Shown: piece by piece, positions 40,979 through 48,992 of the stretch | Position numbering within the stretch: position 1 is the stretch's first letter | How the letters are laid out: every line of letters begins with the position of its first letter | Origin: Streptomyces sp. 2131.1 | GTDB lineage: Bacteria > Actinomycetota > Actinomycetes > Streptomycetales > Streptomycetaceae | Direction of reading: 5' to 3' | DNA: 64,000 nucleotides | Assembly (NCBI RefSeq): GCF_900105515.1 | Contig: NZ_FNSY01000001.1 | Span: 5,506,001-5,570,000 of the forward strand | The notes under the pieces: generated by a model | What the model was told of the DNA's origin: nothing | What the model saw: the letters and a program-made list of their open reading frames with translations, nothing else | Databases searched by the model: none | Program-made: the position numbers and the translations under genes

Positions 40979-41701
40979 ATGGCGGTGTTCGTCGCGCTCG
41001 GCGCGTTCCTGATGACCCTGGCCGGCGGCTGGGTCGCCCAGCGCGTCAGCGACCGCCGCCACCTGGTCCTCGGACTGGCCGGCGGGCTGATGCTCGGCGT
41101 GGTCGGCCTGGACCTGCTGCCCGAGGCCGTGGAGGCGGCGGGCGGCCTCGTCTTCGGCGTCCCGGCGGCGCTGCTGCTGTTCGTCGGCGGCTTCCTGGTG
41201 GCCCATCTGGTGGAGCGGCTGCTCGCGGTGCGCCAGGCGGCCCACGGGGCGGCCGATGAGCGCGTCCCTCAGGTCGGGCTCACGGCGGCGGCCGCGATGG
41301 TCGGCCACAGCCTGATGGACGGCGTCGCGCTCGGCGCGGCCTTCCAGGTCGGCGGCGGGATGGGGGCGGCCGTCGCGCTCGCCGTGATCACGCACGACTT
41401 TGCGGACGGCTTCAACACGTACACGATCACCAGCCTGTACGGGAACGCCCGCCGCAAGGCCCTGACGATGCTGTTCGCGGACGCGGCGGCCCCCGTCGTC
41501 GGGGCGGCGACGACCCTGCTGTTCACCCTGCCGGAGGAACTGCTCGGCTGCTATCTCGGCTTCTTCGGCGGCGCGCTCCTCTACCTCGCCGCCGCGGAGA
41601 TCCTGCCCGAGGCGCACCACGACCACCCGGCCCGCTCCACGCTCCTGTGCACGGTGGCCGGAGTGTGCTTCATCTGGCTGGTGGTGGGCCTCGCGCAGTG
41701 A
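40979..41701 (+). CDS. ZIP-family metal transporter
   Basis: A 240-residue membrane protein with about eight segments. The family metal sites are seen as GHSLMDGVALGAAF and THDFADGFNTYT in two central helices (H...DG patterns), with a His/Glu-containing loop (VERLLAVRQAAHG). Predicted to import divalent metal such as zinc, possibly cobalt given its place between cobalamin genes (inference). It is convergent with cobB (14-base gap). Confidence 0.85.
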   Translation: MAVFVALGAFLMTLAGGWVAQRVSDRRHLVLGLAGGLMLGVVGLDLLPEAVEAAGGLVFGVPAALLLFVGGFLVAHLVERLLAVRQAAHGAADERVPQVGLTAAAAMVGHSLMDGVALGAAFQVGGGMGAAVALAVITHDFADGFNTYTITSLYGNARRKALTMLFADAAAPVVGAATTLLFTLPEELLGCYLGFFGGALLYLAAAEILPEAHHDHPARSTLLCTVAGVCFIWLVVGLAQ

Positions 41702-41715
41702 CTCCGCCCTCGCGT

Positions 41716-43137
41716 TCACCCCCGGCACCGCGCGACGAACCGAGCGGCCGTCCCGGGCGAGGCGGCCCAGTGGGTGTGCAGATAACTCGCGTGTATGTTC
41801 CCCCGGACGAACCCCTCGACGCGCCGCTCGGGCCGGTGCATGCCCCAGGCGGGCTCGTCGCCCGCCCCCGGCTCGATGACGGTCCGGTGGAACTCGTGCC
41901 CCCGCATCCGCGCTCCCGCGGGCGCCAGCACGTTGTCGGTGAGCGCGACGGCGTCCCGGTACCCGAGCGTCAGCCGCTTGGTCATCCGCGCGTCGGCGTC
42001 GAGCACCCCGCACATCGGCAGCCCGTCCAACGACCGCGCCAGATACAACAACCCGGCACACTCGGCGGCCACCGGCGCCCCCGAGCGAGCCAACTCCGAG
42101 ACGGCCTTCCGCAACGCTTCGTTGGCCGACAGCTCGGGCGCGTACACCTCGGGGAACCCACCCCCGATGACGACGCCCCGGGTCCCCAGCGGCAACGCCT
42201 CGTCCCGCAGCGGATCAAAGGTCACGACGTCGGCCCCGGCGGCGGCGAGCAACTCGGTGTTCTCCGCATAAGAAAACGTAAATGCAGCCCCACCGGCAAC
42301 AGCAACAACAGGCCGGTTCTTCAGCCCCTCCGGCGTTTGAGGAGCGGGGTCCGGGGCGGAGCCCCGGTTACGGGAAGGGGCGGGTAGGGGAACACTCCCG
42401 GCGACAGCATCCCCCGCATCCCACACCCCGCCCGGCGGCAACGCAGGCGCAGACCGCGCCAACGCCAACAGCCCCTCCAGATCGCACCCCGCAGCCACCT
42501 GCCCCGCCATCGCCGCGACAGCGGCCACCGCATCGGACCGCCGCTCCGCCACCGGCACCAACCCCAGATGCCGCGACGGCACGGAAACCCCCTCCGCCCG
42601 ACGCAAGGCACCCAGCACCGGCACCCCCGACTCCTCCAGCGCCTCCCGCAACAGCGCCTCGTGCCGGTCGGACCCCACCTTGTTCAGGATCACCCCGCCG
42701 ATCCGCACCCCGGTGTCCCAGGACGCGAACCCGTGCACCAGCGCCGCCACCGACCGCGACTGCGAGGACGCGTCCACGACGAGCACCACCGGTGCCCGCA
42801 GCAGCTTCGCCACGTGCGCGGTGGACGCCAGCTCGCCGAGCCCCGAGGCCCCGTCGTACAGCCCCATGACGCCCTCGACGACCGCCAGTCCGCACCCCCG
42901 CGCCCCGTGCGCGAAGAGCGGCGCGACGAGATCGGGCCCGCACATGTACGCGTCGAGGTTGCGGCCCGGCCGCCCGGTCGCCAGCGTGTGGAAGCCGGGG
43001 TCGATGTAGTCGGGGCCCACCTTGTGCCCGGACACGGCGAGCCCGCGCGCGGCGAACGCGGCCATCAGCCCCGTGGCGACGGTGGTCTTGCCGCTGCCCG
43101 AGGAGGGCGCGGCGACGACCAGGCGGGGGATGTTCAC
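41716..43137 (-). CDS. cobB: cobyrinate a,c-diamide synthase
   Basis: A 473-residue glutamine-dependent amidase (EC 6.3.5.11 or the aerobic hydrogenobyrinate version). The N-terminal P-loop domain reads VVAAPSSGSGKTTVATGLM, with GHKVGPDYIDPGFH and VEGVMGLYDG. The C-terminal class I amidotransferase has catalytic Cys in VAAECAGLLYL and His in NIHASYLHTHW. The linker (residues about 249-273, PSRNRGSAPDPAPQTPEGLKN) is encoded by a Streptomyces interspersed repeat. GTG overlaps the cobO stop. Last gene of the riboswitch operon. Confidence 0.93.
   Translation of the reverse strand: MNIPRLVVAAPSSGSGKTTVATGLMAAFAARGLAVSGHKVGPDYIDPGFHTLATGRPGRNLDAYMCGPDLVAPLFAHGARGCGLAVVEGVMGLYDGASGLGELASTAHVAKLLRAPVVLVVDASSQSRSVAALVHGFASWDTGVRIGGVILNKVGSDRHEALLREALEESGVPVLGALRRAEGVSVPSRHLGLVPVAERRSDAVAAVAAMAGQVAAGCDLEGLLALARSAPALPPGGVWDAGDAVAGSVPLPAPSRNRGSAPDPAPQTPEGLKNRPVVAVAGGAAFTFSYAENTELLAAAGADVVTFDPLRDEALPLGTRGVVIGGGFPEVYAPELSANEALRKAVSELARSGAPVAAECAGLLYLARSLDGLPMCGVLDADARMTKRLTLGYRDAVALTDNVLAPAGARMRGHEFHRTVIEPGAGDEPAWGMHRPERRVEGFVRGNIHASYLHTHWAASPGTAARFVARCRG
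42321..42370. repeat. Streptomyces interspersed (REP-like) repeat inside cobB
   Basis: A segment containing CTCCGGCGTTTGAGGAGCGG and then TCCGGGGCGGAGCCCCGGTT on the plus strand. It matches the inverted copy at 53733-53783 over its whole length with a few differences. It carries the GGGGC...GCCCC hairpin. This element is normally intergenic in Streptomyces. Here it is in frame, within the linker between the two CobB domains. Confidence 0.75.
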
Positions 43138-43733
43138 CACTCGATGCCCCTCTGGCCCTTCTGCCCGGCGTCCATCGGGTGCTTGACCTTCGACATGTCC
43201 GTCACCAGGTCCGCCGCGTCCAGCAGCGCGGCGGGCGCGTTGCGGCCGGTGATGACGACGTGCTGCGTACCGGGCCGGCCGCGCAGCACCTCGACGACCT
43301 CGTCGGTGTCGATCCACCCCCAGTGCAGCGGGTAGGCGAACTCGTCGAGCACGTACAGCCGGTACGTCTCGGCGGCCAGGTCGCGCTTGACCTGCTCCCA
43401 GCCCTCGCGGGCCTTCGCCTCGTTGTCCGTCTGGTCGTCGCGCTGGACCCAGGACCAGCCCTCGCCCATCTTGTGCCAGGCGACGGACCCGCCCTCGCCG
43501 CTCGCGCCGAGGACCTTCAGGGCGTTCTCCTCGCCGACCTTCCACTTCGCGGACTTCACGAACTGGAAGACCCCGATGGGCCACCCCTGATTCCAGGCGC
43601 GCAGCGCGAGCCCGAAGGCCGCGGTCGACTTCCCCTTGCCGATGCCGGTGTGGACCATCAGCAGCGGGCGGTTGCGCCGCTGCCGGGTGGTGAGTCCGTC
43701 GTCCGGCACGCTCTCCGGCTGTCCCTGCGGCAT
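43134..43733 (-). CDS. cobO: cob(I)yrinic acid a,c-diamide adenosyltransferase
   Basis: A 199-residue P-loop enzyme adenosylating the corrinoid cobalt (EC 2.5.1.17). Seen: the P-loop LMVHTGIGKGKSTAAFGLALRAWNQGWPIGVFQFVKS, then KMGEGWSW, YRLYVLDEFAYPLHWGWID (Walker B) and VVITGRNAPAALLDAADLVTDMSKVKHP. It overlaps the chelatase stop by one base (TAATG) and cobB by four. Length is standard for CobO/BtuR. Confidence 0.96.
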   Translation of the reverse strand: MPQGQPESVPDDGLTTRQRRNRPLLMVHTGIGKGKSTAAFGLALRAWNQGWPIGVFQFVKSAKWKVGEENALKVLGASGEGGSVAWHKMGEGWSWVQRDDQTDNEAKAREGWEQVKRDLAAETYRLYVLDEFAYPLHWGWIDTDEVVEVLRGRPGTQHVVITGRNAPAALLDAADLVTDMSKVKHPMDAGQKGQRGIEW

Positions 43734-45784
43734 TACGCGGCCCTCCTGTCGGTGTGCCCGAGGCCCGCGCCCCGGACGTCCTTGACCAGCCCGGCGATCG
43801 ACTCGGCGCGCAGCTCGTCGAGCGTGACGGCGGTGCCGCCCAGGTCGCGCGCGAGGTCCGCCGCGAGCCCCAGCCGTACCGGCCCCGTCTCGCAGTCCAC
43901 GACGACCGACGCGACGCCCTCGGCCGCGTGCAGCCGGGCGGCCCGAGCGGCCAGTGCCACCGGGTCGGGCCCGCCGGTCGCGCGCCCGTCCGTCACCACG
44001 ACCAGCAGCGCCCGCCGGGACGGATCGCGCAGCCGCTCCACCCGCAGCACGTCATGGGCCTTCAGCAGCCCGGCGGCCACCGGGGTGCGCCCGCCGGTCG
44101 GCAGCGACTCCAGCCGGGCCGCCGCCGCGTCCACCGACGAGGTCGGCGGCAGCGCCAGCTCCGCCTCCCGGCCCCGGAAAGTGATCAGCCCGACCTTGTC
44201 GCGCCGCTGGTAGGCGTCCATCAGCAGGGACAGCACCGCGCCCTTCACGGCGCCCATGCGCTGCCGGGCGGCCATCGACCCGGAGGCGTCCACGACGAAC
44301 AGCACGAGGTTGCCCTCGCGCCCCTCCCGCGTCGCCTGCCGCAGATCGTCCCGCCGCACCACCAGGCCCCGCCCGGACCGGCCCCGCGCCCGCTGGTGCG
44401 GGGCGGCGGCCAGGACGGTCGCGGCCAGATGCAGCTTGGTCAGCGCGCCCTCGGGCCGCCGCGCACCGGTCGTCCGCCCGTGCTCGGTGCGCGCCCGGGA
44501 CCGCCGCCCCGCCGCGCCCTCGCCGAGACCGGGCACGCTCAGCATCTTCGTTCGGAACGGCTCACCGGCCCGTACGGGCTGCTGCTCCCCGCCCTGCCCC
44601 GGCACGGGCGCACCCGGCTCGGACTGCTCCGAGCCGCCCCGGCCGGGCGTGTCGTCGGCGCCGTCGGCGGGCGGGGGCGGCGTGTCGGGCCCGTCCCCCT
44701 GCGGCGGGAGCCCGCCGCCACTTCCGTCGCCACCGCCGTCACCGGGCCCGTCCGGTTCCGGATCGTCGTCCCCGCCGCCGTTCTGCTCCAGCGTGTCGTC
44801 GAGCTTGTCCTCGTCGAGCCCCGGCGCGTCGAAGGGGTTGCGCCGGCGCCGGTGGGGGAGCGCGAGCAGCGCCGCCTGCCGGACGTCCTCGGCGAGTACG
44901 TCGGTGCGCCCCGCCCACGCGGCGAGCGCGGTGGCGGTCCTGGCCATCACGATGTCGGCGCGCATCCCGTCCACCTCGAAGGCCGCGCAGGTCGCCGCGA
45001 TCTGCCGCAACGCCTGGTCACCGAGCACCACTTCGGGCAGCAGCGCCCGGGCCGCCGCGATCCGCTCCCGCAACTCCGCTTCCTCGGGGGCCCAGCGCGC
45101 CGCGAAGCCCGCCGGGTCGTCCTCGTACGCCAGCCGCCGCCGCACGACCTCCACCCGCTGGTCCGTCTCCCGGGAGGCCGCGACCTCCACGGTCAGCCCG
45201 AACCGGTCGAGCAACTGGGGCCGCAGCTCCCCCTCTTCGGGGTTCATCGTGCCGACGAGCAGGAACCGTGCCGCGTGCCGTACGGAGACGCCCTCGCGCT
45301 CCACGTACGAGGCACCCATGGCCGCCGCGTCCAGCAAGAGGTCCACCAGGTGGTCGTGGAGAAGATTGACCTCGTCGACGTACAGGATTCCTCGGTGCGC
45401 GTCCGCGAGCAGCCCCGGTTCGAACGCCTTCACGCCCTCCGCGAGGGCCCGCTCGATGTCGAGCGCCCCGACGAGCCGGTCCTCGGAGGCGCCGACGGGC
45501 AGCTCCACGGTCCGCGCCGCCCGCGACACGCCGGAGGCGCCCTCGTGCGGGCCGTCCGGACACGCGGGATCCGGTGCGGCGGGGTCGCAGGAGAACCGGC
45601 ACCCCGGCACGACGGAGACCTCCGGCATCAGCGCGGCCAGCGCGCGCACGGCGGTCGACTTGGCGGTGCCCTTCTCACCACGGACCAGAACCCCGCCCAC
45701 GGCCGGGCTGACCGCGTTGAGCAGCAGCCCGAGCCGCAGGTCGTCCTGGCCGACGATGGCGGTGAAGGGGTAGGGCGTACTCAC
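43733..45784 (-). CDS. cobaltochelatase/Mg-chelatase-like subunit (ChlI-ChlD fusion)
   Basis: A 683-residue fusion. Residues 1-330 are an AAA+ ChlI module with Walker A RGEKGTAKST, a Cys-containing insert (CRFSCDPAAPDPACPDG), Walker B GILYVDEVNLL and sensor GTMNPEEGELRPQLLDRF. Residues about 340-440 are a Gly/Asp/Pro-rich linker. The C-terminus is a von Willebrand A domain with MIDAS motif VDASGSM. It energises cobalt insertion with CobN, which is not in this window. GTG 45784 overlaps cobQ (GTGA). Confidence 0.9.
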   Translation of the reverse strand: MSTPYPFTAIVGQDDLRLGLLLNAVSPAVGGVLVRGEKGTAKSTAVRALAALMPEVSVVPGCRFSCDPAAPDPACPDGPHEGASGVSRAARTVELPVGASEDRLVGALDIERALAEGVKAFEPGLLADAHRGILYVDEVNLLHDHLVDLLLDAAAMGASYVEREGVSVRHAARFLLVGTMNPEEGELRPQLLDRFGLTVEVAASRETDQRVEVVRRRLAYEDDPAGFAARWAPEEAELRERIAAARALLPEVVLGDQALRQIAATCAAFEVDGMRADIVMARTATALAAWAGRTDVLAEDVRQAALLALPHRRRRNPFDAPGLDEDKLDDTLEQNGGGDDDPEPDGPGDGGGDGSGGGLPPQGDGPDTPPPPADGADDTPGRGGSEQSEPGAPVPGQGGEQQPVRAGEPFRTKMLSVPGLGEGAAGRRSRARTEHGRTTGARRPEGALTKLHLAATVLAAAPHQRARGRSGRGLVVRRDDLRQATREGREGNLVLFVVDASGSMAARQRMGAVKGAVLSLLMDAYQRRDKVGLITFRGREAELALPPTSSVDAAAARLESLPTGGRTPVAAGLLKAHDVLRVERLRDPSRRALLVVVTDGRATGGPDPVALAARAARLHAAEGVASVVVDCETGPVRLGLAADLARDLGGTAVTLDELRAESIAGLVKDVRGAGLGHTDRRAA

Positions 45785-47334
45785 AGGGCCTCCTTGACGG
45801 GGATGGCGGGCGCTCCCGGCGGGATGAACGGCAGTCCGGACGGCGCGCCCGACTCGATGAGCCGCCACAGCGCGGCGGTGTCCGCGTGCTCCTCGATCAG
45901 GTCGCCGAGGCGGTCGAGCTGCTCCTCGCGCAGCGCGGCGAAGCAGGTGTCGGGGGCGGGCACGAAGTGGCGGCCCGCGGTCCGGGCGATCTCCGTCAGG
46001 AACAGGCGGCGGAACGCGTCGCTCTCCAGCGAACCGTGCCAGTGGGTGCCCCACACGGCCCCCGAGCGGCAGCCGTCCAGCGGCGTGCCCCGCCCGTCCG
46101 TCAGGAACGGTTCGCCGCCGCGCACATCGGCGACGCCGTGGTGGATCTCGTACCCCTCGACGGGCGCGCCGAGCGCCTCGCCGGAGGGCCGGGCGAGGGT
46201 CTTCTCGCGGTCGAAGCGCACGCGTACGGGCAGCAGACCGAGCGCGTCGACCTGCCCGGCGCGCGACTCGACCTCGTCCTCGATGTGTTCGCCCAGGATC
46301 TGGTAGCCGCCGCAGACGCCGAGCACCGGCCGGCCGTCGGCGGCGCGCCGCCGCAGCGCGTCGGCGAGTCCGCGTTCGCGCAGCCAGGCGAGCGCCTTCA
46401 CGGTGCCCCGGGTGCCGGGCACGATGACGAGGTCCGCGTCGGCCAGCTCCTCGGGCCGGTCCACGAACCGCACGACGACGCCCGGTTCGGCGGCGAGCGC
46501 GTCCACGTCGGTGAAGTTGGACATCAGCGGGATCGCGCACACGGCGACGCGCAGGACGTCCTCGCCGTGCGGCGGGGCGACCGTCGACTCCCTCACGGTG
46601 CCGCGCAGCGACACCCTGAGGCCGTCCTCCTCGTCGATGCCGAGCCCGTGCGCGAACGGCAGCACCCCGTAGGTGGGGCGGCCCGTCAGGTCGCGCAGCA
46701 TGTCGAGGCCCGGCTCAAGCAGCGAGACGTCGCCCCGGAACTTGTTGACCAGGTACCCCGCGATCAGCTCCTGGTCCTCCGGCGCGAGCAGCGCGGTCGT
46801 GCCGAAGAACGAGGCGAAGACCCCGCCCCGGTCGATGTCCCCGACGACCACCACGGGGAAGCGGGCCGCGCGGGCGATGCCCATGTTCACGATGTCCGTG
46901 CGCCGCAGGTTGATCTCGGCGGGCGAGCCCGCGCCCTCGCAGATCACCGCGTCGTACGTGCTCCGCAGCTGCTCCAGGCAGTCCGTGACGGTGGACAGCA
47001 GCTGTTCCTGCCGCCCGCCGTGGTAGCCGCGGGCGCTCATCTCGCCGACCGGCCGCCCCATCAGGACGACCTGGCTGGAGCGGTCGCCGCCGGGCTTGAG
47101 CAGCACCGGGTTCATCAGGGCGGTCGGCTCGACACGGGCGGCCTGGGCCTGCATCGCCTGGGCGCGGCCGATCTCGGCGCCCTCGCGGGTGACGAAGGAG
47201 TTCAGGGACATGTTCTGCGCCTTGAACGGGGCGACCTTCACCCCCTGGCGCACCAGCCACCGGCAGATGCCCGCCGTCACGACGCTCTTGCCCGCGTCCG
47301 AGGTGGTCCCGGCGACCAGCAGTCCGCCGCTCAT
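45781..47334 (-). CDS. cobQ: cobyric acid synthase
   Basis: A 517-residue glutamine-dependent amidase of four corrin side chains (EC 6.3.5.10). Seen: LLVAGTTSDAGKSVVTAGICRWL (P-loop), VAPFKAQNMSLNSFVT, the amidotransferase Cys in PVLGVCGGYQILGEHI, and catalytic His in AVWGTHWHGSLESD. Length is near the usual 480-520. Start ATG 47334 overlaps the cbiB stop (ATGA). Confidence 0.96.
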   Translation of the reverse strand: MSGGLLVAGTTSDAGKSVVTAGICRWLVRQGVKVAPFKAQNMSLNSFVTREGAEIGRAQAMQAQAARVEPTALMNPVLLKPGGDRSSQVVLMGRPVGEMSARGYHGGRQEQLLSTVTDCLEQLRSTYDAVICEGAGSPAEINLRRTDIVNMGIARAARFPVVVVGDIDRGGVFASFFGTTALLAPEDQELIAGYLVNKFRGDVSLLEPGLDMLRDLTGRPTYGVLPFAHGLGIDEEDGLRVSLRGTVRESTVAPPHGEDVLRVAVCAIPLMSNFTDVDALAAEPGVVVRFVDRPEELADADLVIVPGTRGTVKALAWLRERGLADALRRRAADGRPVLGVCGGYQILGEHIEDEVESRAGQVDALGLLPVRVRFDREKTLARPSGEALGAPVEGYEIHHGVADVRGGEPFLTDGRGTPLDGCRSGAVWGTHWHGSLESDAFRRLFLTEIARTAGRHFVPAPDTCFAALREEQLDRLGDLIEEHADTAALWRLIESGAPSGLPFIPPGAPAIPVKEAL

Positions 47335-48323
47335 ATCGCTCTCCGTCCAGAGGTACGAGGTCTGTGAGGCATCCGGGCCCGGCGCGTCACCGAGGCCGCG
47401 CCCAGCCGGGCCGCCACGGTGACGCCGAGGGCGAGCAGGCCCACCCGGCGCGAGAGGCGCACGGCGCGTTCGATGTCCGCGGTCTCCACCGCACGTCCGG
47501 CCGCCCCGTTGAGCACGGGCCGGTGCTCGACACGGCCGCCGTAGGCGAGGGTCCCGCCGAGCCGTACGCCGAGCGCCCCGGCGAACGCGGCCTCCACCGG
47601 GCCCGCGTTGGGGCTCGGGTGGGTCGCGGCGTCCGCCCGCCAGGCCCGTACCGCCTCCCGGGGCCGGCCCCCGGCGGTCACGGCGAGCAGGGCGGTCAGC
47701 CGGGCGCCCGGCCAGCCGGCGAGGTCGTCGAGCCGGGCCGAGGCCCAGCCGTACCGCCGGTAGCGGGGCGACTTGTGGCCGACCATCGCGTCGAGCGTGT
47801 TGGCGGCGCGGAAGCCGACGAGCCCGGGGACACCGGCGAGGGCGCCCCAGACGAGGGCGCCGACCACGGCGTCCGAGGTGTTCTCGGCGACGGACTCGAC
47901 GACGGCGCGCGCGATCCCGGGGCCGTCCAGCGCCTGCGGGTCGCGCCCGCACAGGTGCGGCAGCCGCTCCCGGGCCAGTTCGACGTCCCCGGCGGCGAGC
48001 GCCCCGCCGATGGCGCGGGCCTCGCGCCCCAGCGACGTACCGCCGACGACGGACCAGGTGGCGGCGGCGGTCAGGGCGACGGACGCGACGGGGTGGCGGC
48101 GCAGGGCGTGGGCGGCGAGCGCGGCACCCCCGGCCGCGCCTCCGGCGCAGACCAGGGTGTGCAGGGCGCCCCGGCCGCGGTGGTCGCGCCAGAGCCGGTG
48201 TTCGACGGCCGCGGCGGCCCGCCCGAAGGCGGCGACCGGGTGCCCCCGGCGGGGGTCACCGAGCAGCAGGTCGCCGATCAGGCCGGCGGCGGCGCCGTAC
48301 GCGTAGATGCGATCGGCACGCAC
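47331..48323 (-). CDS. cbiB: adenosylcobinamide-phosphate synthase
   Basis: A 330-residue membrane protein joining aminopropanol to adenosylcobyric acid (EC 6.3.1.10). Seen: IGDLLLGDPRRGHPVAAFGR, AVVESVAENTSDAVVGALVWGALAGVPGLVGFRAANTLDAMVGHKS and THPSPNAGPVEAAFAGALGVRLGGTLAYGG, the diagnostic CbiB blocks. It is also called CobD in other organisms. The GTG at 48323 has no own ribosome-binding site and lies 3 bases behind the stop of a short leader ORF. First structural gene after the B12 riboswitch. Confidence 0.95.
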   Translation of the reverse strand: MRADRIYAYGAAAGLIGDLLLGDPRRGHPVAAFGRAAAAVEHRLWRDHRGRGALHTLVCAGGAAGGAALAAHALRRHPVASVALTAAATWSVVGGTSLGREARAIGGALAAGDVELARERLPHLCGRDPQALDGPGIARAVVESVAENTSDAVVGALVWGALAGVPGLVGFRAANTLDAMVGHKSPRYRRYGWASARLDDLAGWPGARLTALLAVTAGGRPREAVRAWRADAATHPSPNAGPVEAAFAGALGVRLGGTLAYGGRVEHRPVLNGAAGRAVETADIERAVRLSRRVGLLALGVTVAARLGAASVTRRARMPHRPRTSGRRAI

Positions 48324-48326
48324 GGC

Positions 48327-48392
48327 TCAGCCGGCCGTACCGGTGTCCGCCGACAGGGGTGCTGGGAAGGGAGCCGTACGGCAGCCGGGCAT
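48327..48392 (-). CDS. possible 21-codon leader ORF before cbiB
   Basis: On the minus strand GAGTGAGG is followed 10 bases later by an ATG (48392) opening a 21-residue frame (MPGCRTAPFPAPLS...) that stops with TGAGCCGTG, where GTG is the cbiB start. This would let ribosomes loaded at the riboswitch-controlled site re-initiate on cbiB. A second ATG at 48400 opens a 40-codon frame that overlaps cbiB. Neither peptide is recognised. Confidence 0.3.
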   Translation of the reverse strand: MPGCRTAPFPAPLSADTGTAG

Positions 48393-48424
48393 GGCGACAT
48401 GTCCTCACTCAGGGTCCGCGCCCT

Positions 48425-48640
48425 GGTTCGACGTGACGGCGACGAGAGTCTCCTGGCTTCCGGATCGGCGGATTCCCCCGGTCTTCCAGCCCGCTCGCGC
48501 GGGCCGTGACGTGCGCGGTGGTGGGGGACCGCTCCCCGGTGACAGTGGCGGGACCGCGCCGGATTCGCACCGGCTTCCTCTGCTGTCGCCGTAATGGCTC
48601 CGGCAGTCCACCACGCCCCGCGAACGCCCGTCAACTCGCT
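48425..48640 (-). promoter_or_regulatory. cobalamin (B12) riboswitch
   Basis: On the minus strand the conserved core GCCGGTGCGAATCCGGC is followed by the B12-box-like GGTCCCGCCACTGT, and further down GGAAGCCAGGAGAC. These are the typical order and spacing of AdoCbl riboswitches. The aptamer starts near 48640 and ends near 48430, with the expression platform reaching the GAGTGAGG ribosome-binding site at about 48402-48411. It should shut down cbiB-cobQ-chelatase-cobO-cobB when B12 is plentiful. Exact ends are approximate. Confidence 0.93.
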
Positions 48641-48675
48641 GTTGACCTGCGACGGCGCGGTGTGGGCGGACGCAC

Positions 48676-48711
48676 ATCGGGCCGGACGCACACGGGTGCG
48701 TCCGGCCCGAT
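48676..48711 (-). terminator. 16-bp stem terminator after the small membrane gene
   Basis: ATCGGGCCGGACGCAC (48676-48691) pairs perfectly with GTGCGTCCGGCCCGAT (48696-48711) around a 4-base loop, 14 bases past the stop of the gene at 48726. It ends the Pit operon just before the riboswitch region. Confidence 0.75.
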
Positions 48712-48725
48712 GGGGAGGTGGTGCG

Positions 48726-48959
48726 TCAGGCGACGATCAGATAGATGCCGTACGCGACGGCCGCCGCGCACAGTCCGAAGCAGACGTACGCCCCGGCGCG
48801 GGCCAGCAGGACCGAGCCGCCCGCCGGACCGCCCTGCGCGGCCGGTTCCGGCTGCTTGGAGAGGCCGACGACGCCGAGGGTGAAGAGGCCCACCAGGGCG
48901 ACGGTGGTGACGAGGGAGACGCCGAAGACGGTGCCCAGAGCTGCCCAGTCGATGTTCAT
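48726..48959 (-). CDS. small membrane protein downstream of the Pit transporter
   Basis: A 77-residue protein with two membrane helices (VFGVSLVTTVALVGLFTLGVVGL and AGAYVCFGLCAAAVAYGIYLIVA) joined by a polar loop KQPEPAAQGGPAGG. It follows the phosphate transporter by 33 bases. Streptomyces commonly have such a companion gene here; it may be an accessory of PiT. No direct evidence of function. Confidence 0.8.
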   Translation of the reverse strand: MNIDWAALGTVFGVSLVTTVALVGLFTLGVVGLSKQPEPAAQGGPAGGSVLLARAGAYVCFGLCAAAVAYGIYLIVA

Positions 48960-48992
48960 ACGGGGTGTCCTTTACCGGAGTACCGGGGTCTC

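Noticed and set aside
48278..48400. 40-codon ORF starting at ATG 48400 after the riboswitch
   Set aside because: Only 2 bases separate it from the ribosome-binding site and it runs into cbiB in another frame; the ATG at 48392 fits better.
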